Below, one piece after another: positions 25,891 to 38,894 of a stretch of 64,000 nucleotides of DNA. This DNA is from Eucommia ulmoides (Eukaryota > Streptophyta > Magnoliopsida > Garryales > Eucommiaceae). The first letter of the stretch is position 1; each line of letters begins with the position of its first letter. The stretch covers positions 20,578,243-20,642,242 of the forward strand of contig CM028333.1 of NCBI GenBank assembly GCA_016647705.1, given 5' to 3'. The notes under the pieces are model-generated. The model worked only from the letters and a program-made list of their open reading frames with translations. It had not been told where the DNA came from and made no database searches. The position numbers and the translations under genes were made by a program.

Positions 25891-26571
25891 TGAGTTCTCA
25901 ATGGGCCATTTAGTTTAAGTTTGTATATTTTGAGTTTGAATAAAATTTATCACAAAGAAGAATTTAAATTTGTCGCGAGCCAATGAGGCGTTTAAAAAAT
26001 TATATAAAATAAATAAAAATACCACCTAAGTATCCGTAGTTTAAATTTTGAACATAACTATACTTAAGCATGTGTATTTTTATGTGAATAATGCTAAGGA
26101 CGTGCACACATGCATTTCTAAGCCTGAAACTAATAAAATCCAGTTCTTTAGCATGACAATTTACACTTTTGACACAAAATTACTACCTGAAATAAAAAAG
26201 GAAAATGTCAAATGTTATAAATGATACATGAAATGAGATATTACCACTATAGTATTTGAGTGGCATTTAGTTTGTCTAAAGTAAGGAACTTCAAGAGATC
26301 ATCACAACTGAAATAAAAGAAGAATAAAAACTACTTACCCTATTTTGAGGCGAAGGCTCATGAATAAAATCCGCTGGAAATTGAATCCATGAAGATGAAC
26401 CAAATATATATATATATATATATATATCAAAAACCAAAACACCATCAAAACAATAATAATTTTTTTTTTTTTTATGGATAAATCCAATCAATAATGAACG
26501 AAAAGACAGAAAACTAAAGATGTCAAATAAGATTACTATGAGAAAGTTTAAGTTTGGGAACACTAAAAGAA
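25891..26571. other. AT-rich intergenic DNA with a TA microsatellite
   Basis: No gene is seen. A (TA)12 tract lies at about 26404-26427. Open frames here are short and AT-biased. Confidence 0.5.
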
Positions 26572-26848
26572 TTATTTATAATTGTATATGCCATTGACCC
26601 TTCCGGTCATTTTACACTATACCAAATACCTTTCCTATCATTTTACAAATATCAGAGACATTCTCAGTTATTTTGCTCAAACACTACTTACTTCCCTTAT
26701 TGATTAAAAAATAATAAATTTTTTATTATAATACCAATTTTACCCTGACTATTTAAAAAATAATTAACTAATAAAAAATTAAAATATATAAATATCCCTT
26801 TAATTTATATATATTCATCGCCACCGCATCCACCGCCACCACCACCCA

Positions 26849-29469
26849 TGTCACACCCCACCCCGGACCCCCGTCAGGTGGGGCCGACGTGACGTAGACA
26901 TGATATTGCCCAACTGACTAGACAACCTCAATACGCCCATAATAAAATTATAAAGTTATACAACACATATAATAGTCTCATCCGATAGGGATATACCGTC
27001 CCGGAATATAAATACAATCAAACAAATCCCCTAAACCTCACTTAGATTTCATTTATGATATCTCGTCTCCAAAATTTGTCTCGAATGACTTCTTTGCGTG
27101 ACCCGTATAACTCTATCTAGCGCCAGTAGGGGACCGACCGACTCCTAACTATTTTACCTGCGAGTGTACTGCCTTCTTAGTGAAAATATTTTTAAGATAA
27201 TAATTCATTCTACAACATTTAAATGAATCAAGCGTAAGTATGTAAACAACGTGTAACTAGTAAAATTCTCCATAATATAAGCAGTGGAAATAAACCCATA
27301 AATATAAGTTTCATCCAAATTCAACTAATATAAAATCATACCAATCACCAGAGTAAATAATAAATTAGCCACTACAAGTAAAATACCACATCTCAAACAC
27401 ACATCTCAAACACATACCTCAAACACACACACTAGCTAGCCCCAGTGATCATTTTAACCTCACGATCGAGAGTTTGCAACAGTACCGTACCATCCGTAGG
27501 ATATGCCTTCCTACGAATACCCATTACTTCGCCGAAGCGGATAATCACTGCGCAGTATAAACGTCTAACATCACTCTGCCGAAGCGGATAACATCACTCT
27601 GCCGAAGCGGATAACCCCACTCTATCGAAACAGATAAATACTATAGTATCGTCAAATCAAATACAGCATCATTGAATCACAACTCAATAAATATCGTCCA
27701 CTCAACCTCGTCAAATCACCACGTCTATCTCTTTTTCTCAAAACCAACATTTAAATCCAAAAATCATATTTTACACTTTCTTTTTAAAGAAACGGTCTGA
27801 TTTTATCAAAACCACTTTTTCATCCTTTATTTTTAGAAAACCATGCATTTCTAGAAAACAGATGTTTTCTATTCTATTTTAAAAACACCGTCTGATTTCA
27901 CCAAATCCAACAAAAATTCATTTTCAATTTCATTTCGAAAACTATCGAAATCTTTCGAAAATCCAGTTTACCAACTCTCCCACATCCTGTTTGATCCATA
28001 TAATTTATAAAATCGTACGGTTTAAGTAAACCAATATTTCATCATATATATATACAAAAATAATTTGGCAAGAAGACAGTACACTCATCTCGTTATCTGC
28101 TCTCCAAAACCTTCACCGATCACACTCTATCGGGACACCGGTGCCTGCGAGCCTAATAGTGACAGAGCCTAAATTAATATCTTATCTAAAACATTCGAAT
28201 CATGCAATGCAGACCCTATTTTCCGAATCGTTATTATCTTATGTACCACGCAATTAGAGTTAATTAATCCTTACGAAATTATTACGATTTTTGGATTCGT
28301 AACGCTAAATAAAATTTAATTTAACAAAAATTAATAGTCGATTGAAATTTCACCTGTTCCTGAATCGTTTGGCGACCATGAGATGTGTTTTTGATTTCCA
28401 GTGGGGTGGTTTGTGTAATTCCCTTTTTTTTTTTTTTTTCCTTTTTTTTTTTTTTTTCCTCTCTTTTTTCCCCGTTTCTATTTTCTTGTTTGCACTCCCG
28501 GCCGACGTCTCTCTCCTTTTCCCACTAACTCCGACGATCTTATACACATACACACCTCGCTGCACGACAATACCACCGGCCGAACAACATACGCACACAC
28601 AGGTACACCCAACAACACACACACACACACATTCCGAATGAGAAGAACACCCACACGCCTGCTCCAAAACTGCCGGCAACACAAACACATACATGCGCCG
28701 GCATCGGACAACGAGCAGCAACCCACACGGCCCACACACAACACATACCCACGGCAACGCCACACCACTCGATCACCATCTCCACTGATGACCCACACCG
28801 AAACATACCCACACACGTAGCACTGTAACCGAATAGAGCACACACCCAACTATCGGTGAACAGTAACGCACACCCACATTTGCACAATTGAACACCCACG
28901 CACACCCAACACACACAAATAAGATCGAACGGATTGCCACCACCCACACCGGACTGCACTCCACTGCCGACGAACCTCTCTCTCTCTCTCTCTTTGCTTT
29001 ATCTCTCTTCCTTCTCTGTTTTGTGGTTCCTGTTTTGAGAGTTGTTTTTGTGATCATTACATGCATGAATCAACATTTATATGCATGTAGTTAGTGGTCT
29101 AAGCGTTAAGCTCCTCCTGCCACGTCGCTGTTCATTCGTTGCTTCCCGCCGGTGGCTCCTGATCACACACACATATATATAAATAAACTTTGTGAAATTA
29201 CCCTTTTCTCCCCTTAACTTCTTAAAATCTTCATTTTAGTTTAAGTCCACTTTTAAGATTTTCTTAAATTGTAATTGCACCCCTAAAAGTTTTAATTTTA
29301 AGTTAAATGTCAATTTACCTCCCAAGGTTTAGATTTAATGTTTCTAAATTTGCGAATTGACCCCTATATTTTTAATTTGAATTTTTATTGACCCAATTTC
29401 ATCCCGAATTTTCCCAGTTACTCTAAAATGCAACTAAAATGACGTACATGCTACGATTAAGGTCTTATA
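26849..29469 (-). repeat. 3' LTR of the Tekay-like element
   Basis: Begins TGTCACACCCCACCCCGG and ends GGTCTTATA on the + strand. It pairs with 33592-36214 over its full length. It includes a CCGAAGCGGATAA tandem repeat (27525-27640), a pyrimidine tract and a CA-rich island (28540-28960). A duplication ACCCA lies just outside. Confidence 0.93.
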
Positions 29470-29485
29470 ACTCTTTCCTCCTAAA
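29470..29485 (-). other. Polypurine tract of the Tekay-like element
   Basis: On the minus strand this reads AGGAGGAAAGAGT immediately before the 3' LTR, the position and composition expected for the plus-strand primer. Confidence 0.7.
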
Positions 29486-29797
29486 AAAAATTTTGTCCCA
29501 AAATTTTATTGCCTTAGTCGAATAAATACAGGTATCTGTTTCTCATCTCGTCTTCTCGTTCTCCTGTCGCATCTTCTACTTTATGACTGTGCCATAACAC
29601 CTTAAATGAATCGTTTTTGTTTGCAACACCTGGTCTTTACAGCATAGGATTTGGATTGGCTCCTCCACGTAGGTCAAATCTGTTTTCAACTCGATCGGCT
29701 GCCAAGTCAGCACATGAGAAGGGTCTGGCACTTATTTCCAGAATATCGATACATGGAAAACGTCGTGTAGTCGAGATAACTCTATGGTAACGCAAGT

Positions 29798-30494
29798 CTA
29801 TACTCTTTCGTGCCAACCCATTCTAAAAATTTCATATGGTCCGATGCACCTTGGACTTAACTTTCCTTTCTTCTTGAACCCCATTATGCCTTCCCATAGA
29901 GAAATATGCAACAACACATGATCTCCCATCTCCAACTCCAACTCCCATCGGCGCTTGTCTACATAACTCTCTTGTCGACTTCGAGCAAATATTAATTTAT
30001 ACCGAATCACCTTGATTTTGTTTACTGTCATTTGGGTGGTATCCGGTATCAGTAATTCTTTTCTTCTACTTCAGTCCCACAAACTAGGGTCATCTCCTAC
30101 CATACAACGCTTCATACGGGGCCATCTCGATTGTCGAATGGTAACTGTTATTATAGGCAAATTCCATTAACGTCAGATGATTATCCCAGCTACCAGGAAA
30201 TTCCAGAACACATCCCCTCAACATATCTTCTAATATCTGAATTGTATGCTCTGATTGTCCGTCCATCTGAGGATGGAAGGCGGTGCTAAACTTCAGCTTG
30301 GTACCTAAAGCAGTCTGGATACTTGGCCAGAACCTCGAAGTAAATCTCGAATCTCTAATTGATACTACGGAACCCGGTGCGCCATGCCATCTAACAATAT
30401 CATCAATATATAGTTGGGCATACTTATTGAGAGAGTACGTCGTCTTTACGGCCAAAAAATGAGCAAACTCGGTAAGCCTATCAACGATCATCAC
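29798..30494 (-). pseudogene. Integrase region of the Tekay-like element (fossil)
   Basis: The integrase core occupies 30090-30494: it opens DRLTEFAHFLAVK, includes HPQMDGQSE, and ends near YEALYGRR, a very typical chromovirus integrase. The C-terminal part (29798-30031) carries KLSPRCIGPYEI, the stretch that precedes the chromodomain in this lineage. The region is decayed. Confidence 0.88.
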
Positions 30495-31099
30495 AAATAG
30501 AATTATGCCCCCCTTGTTGAGTACAGGTAATCCTGAAACGAAATCCCTCGTGATATGCTCCCACTTCCACTCTGAAATAATTAAAGGCTACAATAACCCA
30601 CCTGGACTTTGGTGTTCAATCTTGACTTACTGACAAATAAGACACCTGGCAACAAATTATGTGATTTCCCATTTCATTCCGATCAACCAACAATGTTTTT
30701 GCAAATCGCGATACATTTGGTATTGCCTGGATGCATTGCGTACGCTGAGCTATGTACTCCCTCCTAGCCATCCTTTCTCAATTTGATGTCACTAGGCACA
30801 CACAACCTATTTCCCATCATCGATACCTCGTCGTTTTTCCTGACATGAAAATCCACTCTGTGACCACTTCTCACTTCATCTCGAATCTTCTCCAATTAAA
30901 TGACTGACTTCTGAGCTTCGATAATACGATCAATCAACGTCAATCTCAGAGTCAAAGTCGCAAACAGTACAACCGTCTGACCAACCGCTAACTGACTCAC
31001 AACGATCCTAAAACGTCATACAGATTAGTATGAACGACTCTAATGTGCGCGATCGAACTCGCCGATTCCTGACTCCACGTATCCGCTACAACATTAGCT

Positions 31100-32230
31100 T
31101 TTCCCGGGTGATAGTGGATAGTGCAATCATAGTCTTTCATCAACTCTATCCAACGTCTCTGCCTCAAATTTAATTTCTTCTGAGTAATAGATATTTCAAA
31201 TTGTGGTGGTCAGTGTAGATTCCACACGTCTCGCCATACAAGTAGTGTCTCCCAATCTTTAAGGCAAATAAAAAATCACTGCCAGCTCCAGATCAGGTGT
31301 CGGGTAATTTTTTTTTTGCTCATGATTCTTCAGTTGTCGAGATGCGTATGTGATTACATGACCATGCTGAATCAGAACTCATCCTAACCTTTGGTGGGGT
31401 GCATCACTATAAAACACAAAACCACCCCTTCTGTCGGGAGGGATAGTATTGGTGCCGATATCAATCTATTTCTCAACTCCTGGAAACTCTACTCGCATTT
31501 GTCAGTCCACTCATATTTGGATTCCTTGCGGTCGAATGAGTCGACAAGGCGGTTATAACAGAAAATCTCCGCACAAACCGTAGAGATTAACTTGCCAATC
31601 CTAAAAAGTTTTGAATTTCAGTCACATTTTTCGGTCTTTCTCACTGAATAACAACTTCAACTTTCTTTGGGTTCACCCAAATACCGTTCCTAAAATAATA
31701 TACCCCAAAAAAATACTACATGATCTAACCAAAATTCGCATTTACTGCACTTCGCATATAGCCTCTTCTCCCGCCATTTCTACAACACGATTCGAAGATG
31801 TTCTGCATGCTCGCCTCTGCTTTGGGGAATAGATCAGTACATCGTCAACAAATACGATAATAAATTGATGCAGATAGAGTTGGAAGACCCGATTCATCAA
31901 GTTCATGAAGGCAGCAGGAGCATTTGTCAATCCGAAGGGCATAACCAAGAATTCATAGTGTCCACATCTTGTATGGAACGCCATTTTCGCCACATCACTG
32001 TCTCTGACTTTCAATTGGTGATACCCCAATCGAAGATCTATTTTGGAAAACACTTTAGCCTTCCAGAGATGGTCAAACAAGTCATCCATCCCAAGTAACG
32101 TATATTTATTACGGTTGGTCACCCTATTCAGCTGCTGATAGTCGATACACATTCTCTACGTGCCATCCTTCTTTTTCACGAACAAACTGCGGCTACCCAT
32201 GGGGAAGCGTTAGGTTTGGTAAATCTACGA
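31100..32230 (-). pseudogene. Reverse transcriptase and RNase H region (fossil)
   Basis: Clear Ty3/gypsy reverse transcriptase at about 31742-32152: [36 protein letters not shown] and [11 protein letters not shown] occur in the expected order. RNase H-like sequence follows toward 31100. The region is broken. As known for chromoviruses, it belongs to one polyprotein with protease and integrase. Confidence 0.85.
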
Positions 32231-32487
32231 TCTAATAAATCTTGCCACGAAATCTTGCAACTGCACTTCCGATTCTTTCAGCTTGGTAGGCGCCATACGA
32301 TAAGGGGAAATCGATACAGAGGCAATTCATGGAAGTAATTTCAATAATGTCTTCCATCCCCCTATCTATTGGCAACCCTGGCCATTCTTCTGGAAAATAC
32401 GTCGGGAAAATCTCTGACCACTAAAATATCCGCCGTTTGAACTTCTTCCTGACTGGTGTCAATCACGTGCGCGAGGTATCCCTGACA

Positions 32488-32690
32488 TCATTTCTTCAAT
32501 AATCTCCTAACTTCTAAGGCTGAAATCAAACCGACAGGAGTGATAATTACATCTCCCGAGAATACAAATTCCGGCTCATCTGAGGTTTGAAAGGTCACTT
32601 TCTCCTTAAAACAATCCACCGTGGCATGACCACCGGACAACAAATCCATATCCAGTATTACATCAAGATCGTAAATATCCAAGGGTATTT
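32488..32690 (-). pseudogene. Aspartic protease region (fossil)
   Basis: YDLDVILDMDLLSGGHATVD followed by a CFKEKVTF-type stretch matches the region just after the protease active site in Ty3/gypsy polyproteins. It sits upstream of the reverse transcriptase on the minus strand, as expected. Confidence 0.75.
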
Positions 32691-32699
32691 AATAGATCT

Positions 32700-33574
32700 A
32701 CCGACAATTTTCTACCACCAATACGAAATGAACTAATTTTATACGCACTAACTATTAACACGGACTTATAGTTCTTGGCTATTTCCTACATATCATTCTC
32801 TATTAATTCACGCTGCATTTACCCATTTCGAATAACTTTTAAATCTGCCTGCCCGTCAACCTAAAACGTAATTCCAAAGTAAATCTTTTCTAGATTAGTC
32901 TATATCTTACCTCTTCCGTTTTATTTCAGATTTTTATTTCATACCGCCGACTGATCGTCTTTTTCTGCTTTAAACATATGAACCTCCCTCTCCACTAAAA
33001 TCATGAGCACACCCATACATTTGTGATAGAATCCGCGTATCTCAAATAGTAGCATAGTGTGTTGCGGCATTGCATAAATAAAGTGTTGTTAACCGATTCT
33101 AATTCAATGAATAGCTTAACATTGGACGAAATAAGTACGCTCTACCATACTATTGGTTCAGCAATATTACGTACTACCGACAGGGAATCCCAATGTCAAA
33201 TACTACGAATAAAATTACTTATCAGTTATAATTTAATATTCCCAATCACTAACACCCCCACAATCGCAATCGACCCATTACCCCTACCAACCAACCACAA
33301 GCTATACTACACTTCGTCGCATCCATTAATTACCAACAAAACCACTAATAATGCACGATGCCAATATATCATCTAATGCAATGCAATGCAATAACTATCA
33401 CTCGCGTGCCAAACCCACCTATTGACACCCTATCTCACGGTCCACTACTAGCTCGACACTATCTAGCAACACCCTATCTCAAAGTCCCCTACTGACCAGA
33501 CGACTGACACGTCTTCCCATCTCATGATCCTCTATTGACACAATTACTAGAAAGTCTACAGAACCTATAACCTA
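32700..33574 (-). other. Leader / gag zone, not recognisable
   Basis: Between the protease and the primer site only about 0.9 kb remains. I could not find a zinc knuckle or other gag signature in it. Confidence 0.5.
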
Positions 33575-33587
33575 GGCTCTGATACCA
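33575..33587 (-). other. Primer binding site, initiator tRNA-Met
   Basis: On the minus strand TGGTATCAGAGCC follows the 5' LTR after a short spacer. This is the complement of the plant initiator tRNA-Met 3' end. Confidence 0.92.
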
Positions 33588-33591
33588 AAAT

Positions 33592-36214
33592 TGTCATACC
33601 CCACCCCGGACCCCCGTCAGGTGGGGCCGACGTGACGTAGACATGATACTGCCCAACTGACTAGACAACCTCAATACACCCATAACAAAATTGTAAAGCT
33701 ATACAACACATATAATAGTCCCATCCGATAGGGATATACTGTCCCGGAATATAAATACAATCAAACAAATCCCCTACACCTCACTTAGATTTCATTTATG
33801 ATATCTCATCTCCAAAATTTATCTCGAATGACTCCTTTGCGTGACCCGCATAACTCTATCTAGCGCTAGTAGGGGACCGACCGACTCCTAACTATTTTAC
33901 CTGCGAGTGTACTGCCTTCTTAGTGAAAATATTTTTAAGATAATAATTCATTCTACAACATCTAAATGAATCAAGCGTAAGTATGTAAACAACGCGTAAC
34001 TAGTAAAATTCTCCATAATATAAGCAGTGGAAATAAATCCATAAGTATAAGTTTCATCCAAATTCAACTAATATAAAATCATACCAATCACCAGAGTAAA
34101 TAATGAATTACCCACTATAAGTAAAATACCACATCTCAAACACACATCTCAAACACACACACTGGCCAGTCCTAGTGATCGTTTTAACCTCACAATCGGG
34201 AGTTTGCAACGGTACCGTACCATCCGTAGGATATGCCTTCCTACGAACACCCATCACTCTGCCGAAGCGGATAATCACTGCACAGTATAAATGTCTAATA
34301 TCACTCTACCGAAGCAGATAAACATCACTCCGCCGAAGCGGATAACATCACTCCGCCGAAGCGGATAACCCCACTCTACCGAAACAGATAAATACTATGG
34401 TATCGTCAAATCAAATACAACATCATTGAATCACAACTCAATAAATATCATCCACTCAACCTCGTCAAATCACCACGTCTATCTCTTTTTCTCAAAACCA
34501 ACTTTTAAATCCAAAAATCATATTTCACACTTTCTTTTTAAAGAAAATGTCTGATTTTATCAAAACCACTTTTTCATCCTTTATTTTTAGAAAACCATGC
34601 ATTTCTAGAAAATAGATGTTTTCTATTCTCTTTTAAAAACATCGTCGGATTTCACCAAATCCAACAAAAATTCATTTTCAATTTCATTTCGAAAACCACC
34701 GAAATCTTTTGAAAATCCAGTTTACCAACTCTCTCACATCCTGCTTGATCCATATAATTTATAAAATTATACGGTTTAAGTAAACCAATATTTCATCATA
34801 TATATATACAAAAAATAATTTGGCAAGAAGACAGTACACTCACCTCGTTATCCGCTCTCCAAAACCTTCACCGACCACACTCTATCGGGACACCGGTGCC
34901 TGCGAGCCTAATAGTGACAGAGTCTCAATTAATATCTTATCTAAAACATCTGAATCATGCAATGCAGACCCTATTTTCTGAATCGTTATTATCTTATGTA
35001 CCACACAATTAGAGTTAATTAATCCTTACGAAATTATTACGATTTTTGGATTCGTAACGCTAAATAAAATTTAATTTAACGAAAATTAATAGTCGATTGA
35101 AATTTCACCTGTTCCTGAATCGTTTGGCGACCACGAGATGGGTTTTTGATTTCCAGTGGGGTAGTTTGTGTAATTCCCTTTTTTTTTCCCCTTTTTTTTT
35201 TCCTTCCTCTCTTTTTCCCTGTTTCTGTTTTCCTGTTTGCACTCCCGGCCGACATCTCTCTCATTTTCCCCCCAACTTCGACGATCTTATATACACACAC
35301 ACCTCGCCGCACGACAACACTATTGGCCGAACAATACACGCACACACAGGTACACCCGACAACACACACACACACACACACTCCGGATGAGAAGAACACC
35401 CACACGCCTGCTCCAAAACTGCCGGCAACACAAACACTTACATGCACCAGGCACCGGACAACGAGCAGCAACCCACACGGCCCACACACAACACATACCG
35501 ACGGTAGCGCCACACCACCCAATCACCATCCCCGCCGATGACCCACACCGAAACACACCCACACACATAACACTGTAACCGAACAGAGCACACACCCAAC
35601 CGTCGGTGAATAGTAATGCATACCCACATTCACAATTGAATACCCACGCACACCCAACACACACAAATCAGACCGAACGGACTGCCACCACCCACGTCGG
35701 ACTGCACCCCACCGCCGACGAACCTCTCTCTCTCTTTGCTTTCTCTCTCTTCCTTCTCTATTTTGCGGTTCCTGTTTTGAGAGTTGTTTTTGTGATCATT
35801 ACATGCATGAATCAACATTTATATGCATGTAGCTAGTGGTCTAAGCGTTAAGCTCCTCCTGCCACGTCGCTGTTCATTCTCTGCTTCCGGTCGGTGGCTC
35901 CCGATTACACACACACATATATATAAATAAATCTTTGTGAAATTACCCTTTTCTCCCCTTAACTTCTTAAAATCTTCATTTTAGTTTAAGTCCACTTTTA
36001 AGATTTTCTTAAATTGCAATTGCACCCCTAAAAGTTTTAATTTTAAGTTAAATGTCAATTTACCTCCCAAGGTTTGGATTTAATGTTTCTAAATTTACGA
36101 ATTGACCCCTAGATTTTTAATTTGAATTTTTATTGACCCAATTTCATCCCGAATTTTTTCAGTTACTCTAAAATGCAACTAAAATGACGTACATGCTGCG
36201 ATTGAGGTCTTACA
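33592..36214 (-). repeat. 5' LTR of the Tekay-like element
   Basis: Full-length partner of 26849-29469. It has one more unit of the CCGAAGCGGATAA-type repeat (34250-34400) and the same CA-rich island (35280-35700). It ends TCTTACA next to duplication ACCCA. Confidence 0.93.
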
Positions 36215-36447
36215 ACCCACCACCTGCCGCCATGTCCCACCGCCGCCGCTTACCACCCACCACTTGCCGCCACGTCCCACCACCCACCCAACACCACCTC
36301 CTACCGCCGCCACCACCACCACCCTTCGCCATCTCCTATGGCCACCTTCCGCCACTTCTTACCTACTCCACCACCCACCACCCGCTGCCACCCACAGCCA
36401 CCACCCACCCCCATTTAAAAAAATAATATTTTTTTAACCATTTCTTT

Positions 36448-36449
<2 letters not shown>

Positions 36450-36514
<65 letters not shown>
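36450..36514. repeat. (AT)n microsatellite, ~32 units
   Basis: An uninterrupted AT dinucleotide run of about 65 bp at the centre of the Mutator-type MITE, between CCRCC-rich and GGTGG-rich flanks. Confidence 0.95.
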
Positions 36515-36517
<3 letters not shown>

Positions 36518-36704
36518 CTTTTTCATTAACCCTTTTCTCTCTCTCTGCTGGTGGTGGTGGTGGGTGGCGGCTGCGGTGGCGGGGGAGTTGGATAGTGGGT
36601 GGTGGGAGGTGGCAGTGGGTGTTGGGAATTGGGTGGTAGTGAGAGGTAAATATAATCATTTAAAAAGTTAAGGGTAAACAATATATTTTTAAAAATATAG
36701 GGAT

Positions 36705-38894
36705 TGTAAGACCCTAATTTTAGCACGTGCATGATTTTAGCCACATTTTAGAACATTTAGAAAATAACGGGGTAGAATGTGTTATTGATTATCCAATTTA
36801 AAATTGTAAGGGGTGAATTTGGGATTTTAAGAATATTAAAATTCAAAAGAAGTTTAAATAATAACCTAAAGGAAAATTGAGGGGAGGTTAGTGTAATTTG
36901 GGAAAAAGATATTATATATATATATATATATATACACCTATATTTTCACCTACACAATAGTGGGATAAAAAAACCAAGAATTGGAAGGAGAAATTTGACG
37001 TGGCAATAAGAGGATCAAGTTCAAACCACCAAATTCATGCATATATATATATATATATATATAATCACACATGCACCGAGCATTCTAGAACCCAAGAAGA
37101 AGAAGAAATCTAAAAAACAGGGAAGAGAGAGAGGAACCTGAGCACAAGAGAGTGGGTTCGGCAGTGTGATCGGCGATCGTGAAGGGGTGTGTGTGTTCCG
37201 TCGACGGCGGGTGTGGGTTCAGTTATGAGCAATTGTATGTGTGTGTATTCCTTTATTTTGATCTAGCGTGCATGTGTGTGTCATTGGCATGTGTGTGTGA
37301 GTGTTGTCCTCGGTCGGATTTGTCGATGAGTAGGGGTGGGTTTCAGCTGTGTATGTGTGAGTGCATTCGTGATCGTCGTAGTCGCCGGCGGTATTCTGCT
37401 CATCCGGTGAGAGGGATCGTCGTGGGTGTTGTGCTGCCATTGGCCGGCGTGAGGGTGTCGTCCGTCGCTCGGTGTCGCTGCTGTGTGTGTGTGTGTGTGT
37501 CGGCCGTCAATGGTATGGATGTATGCGTCGTCAGTTTGGCTGGCGAGGATGTGGGGTGTCGTGTGGCCAGAAATGAGAGGATGACTGGTGTAGGGGTGGT
37601 CGGCGGTGAAACAGGAAACAGAACAGAGGCGGGGAACCGCAAGAAGAAAGAAGAAGAGGAAAAAAAAATTACAGAAAGAACCTCAATAAAATCCAAAATC
37701 CGTCTCGCGACCCACGAACAATTCGGAACGGGTAACGTTTTTCGTTGAATTTATTTTAGTTCATAAAATTAAATTAACGCATCGAAAATTTTGTTGCGGG
37801 AATAGTAAATTTGGGAATGCAGTAACTTTTAACGAAATAAAAATTTACCAAATAATAATTTTACATAATAAAATGTGGGGAATGGGAAAATACGGAACAT
37901 AGGGGCTGCATTTGCATAATTGGGTCATTTTTACCTAAAATATTAATTTAGACCTTGTCACTAATAGGTTCGCAGGCACCGGAGTTATTAGAGTATAGTC
38001 GGTAAAAGCTTTTGGGAGCAGATCACGAGGTGAGTGTACTGTCTTCTTGCAAATTATTTGTATATATCTATGATGGAAAATAGTTGTTTTTAAATTAGAT
38101 GCTTTTGAAAATTGTGCGGTGATTTGACGATGTTAATTACACGATATTATTGAGTGATGTGATCTGTTTCGGCGGAGTGATGTTTATCCACTTCGGCGGA
38201 GTGATGTTATCCGCTTCAGCGGAGTGATGGGTGTTCGTAGGAAGGCATATCCTATGGATGGTACGGTACCGTTGCAACTCCCGATCGTGAGGTTAAAACG
38301 ATCACTATGGCTAGCCAGTGTGTGTTGTGATGAAAGTGGTGTGTTTGAGATGTGTGTTTGAGGTGTGTGTTTAAGATGTGGTGGTTACTTATATTTGGTG
38401 ATTTATTATTTATTATGGTTATTAGTATGAGTTTATACTAGATGGATTTGGATGGAACTTATCTATATCGCTTAATTTTCACTGCTTATATACTTATGCT
38501 CGATCCATATTTAATTATGGTAATATTTAGAATGCATTATTATCTTTAAATTTTTTTTTTTTACTAAGAAGGCAGTACACTCGCAAGTAAAATAGCTAGG
38601 AGTCGGTCGGTCTCCTACTGGCGCCAGATAGAGTTATGCGGGTCACGCAAAGGAGTCATTTGAGGAAAATTCTGGAGACGAGATATCAGAAATGAAATCT
38701 AAGTGAGGTTCAGGGGATTTATTTGATTGTATTTATATTCGGGACGGTATATCCCTATCGGGTAAGACTAGTATTTGTGTTGTATAGATTTACAATTTTG
38801 TTATAGACGTCTTGGGGTTGGCTGGTTAGTTGGGCAGTGTCATGTCTACGTCATGCCGGCCCCACATGACGGGTGTCCGGGGTGGGGTGTAACA
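36705..38894 (+). mobile_element. Solo LTR, Tekay-like family, opposite orientation
   Basis: A 2190-bp stretch beginning TGTAAGACCCTAATTTTAG and ending GGGGTGTAACA, flanked by GGGAT (36700-36704) and GGGGT (38895-38899), a 5-bp duplication with one change. It shares conserved blocks with the LTRs at 26849 and 33592 in reverse: the GGTACCGT block, the ATCCGCTTCRGCGGAGTGATG repeat, and the AAGAAGGCAGTACACTCGC block. A GT-rich island lies at 37185-37510. No internal region is attached, so it is most simply a solo LTR left by recombination. Confidence 0.85.

Larger units (their letters stand above)
26849..36214 (-). mobile_element. Ty3/gypsy LTR retrotransposon, Tekay/Del-like chromovirus (fossil)
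   Basis: A 9366-bp element with 5-bp duplications ACCCA at 26844-26848 and 36215-36219 and two long LTRs of about 2.62 kb. Read on the minus strand the order is: 5' LTR (33592-36214), tRNA-iMet primer site, an unrecognised gag region, protease, reverse transcriptase, RNase H, integrase, a C-terminal integrase part, purine tract and 3' LTR. Over the first ~290 aligned LTR bases I counted about 14 differences (roughly 5%), 13 of them transitions, suggesting an insertion a few million years old. The internal reading frames are broken in many places, so it is not a working element. Confidence 0.93.

Noticed and set aside
28342-29094. Cys/Val-rich and Thr/His-rich open frames on both strands
   Set aside because: They are produced by the CA/GT-rich island of the LTR and repeat in the partner LTR. 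There is no codon signal or known domain.
31611-33376. Plus-strand open frames within the Tekay-like element
   Set aside because: They are antisense to clear reverse transcriptase and protease sequence or lie in the leader zone, and have no homology of their own.
36184-36426. Pro/His-rich open frame near the LTR edge
   Set aside because: It crosses the LTR end into the CCRCC-rich core of the Mutator-type MITE and is compositional.
37179-37748. 189-codon open frame on the + strand
   Set aside because: It falls in the GT-rich island of a solo LTR. The Cys/Val richness is compositional and the other LTR copies do not keep a matching frame.
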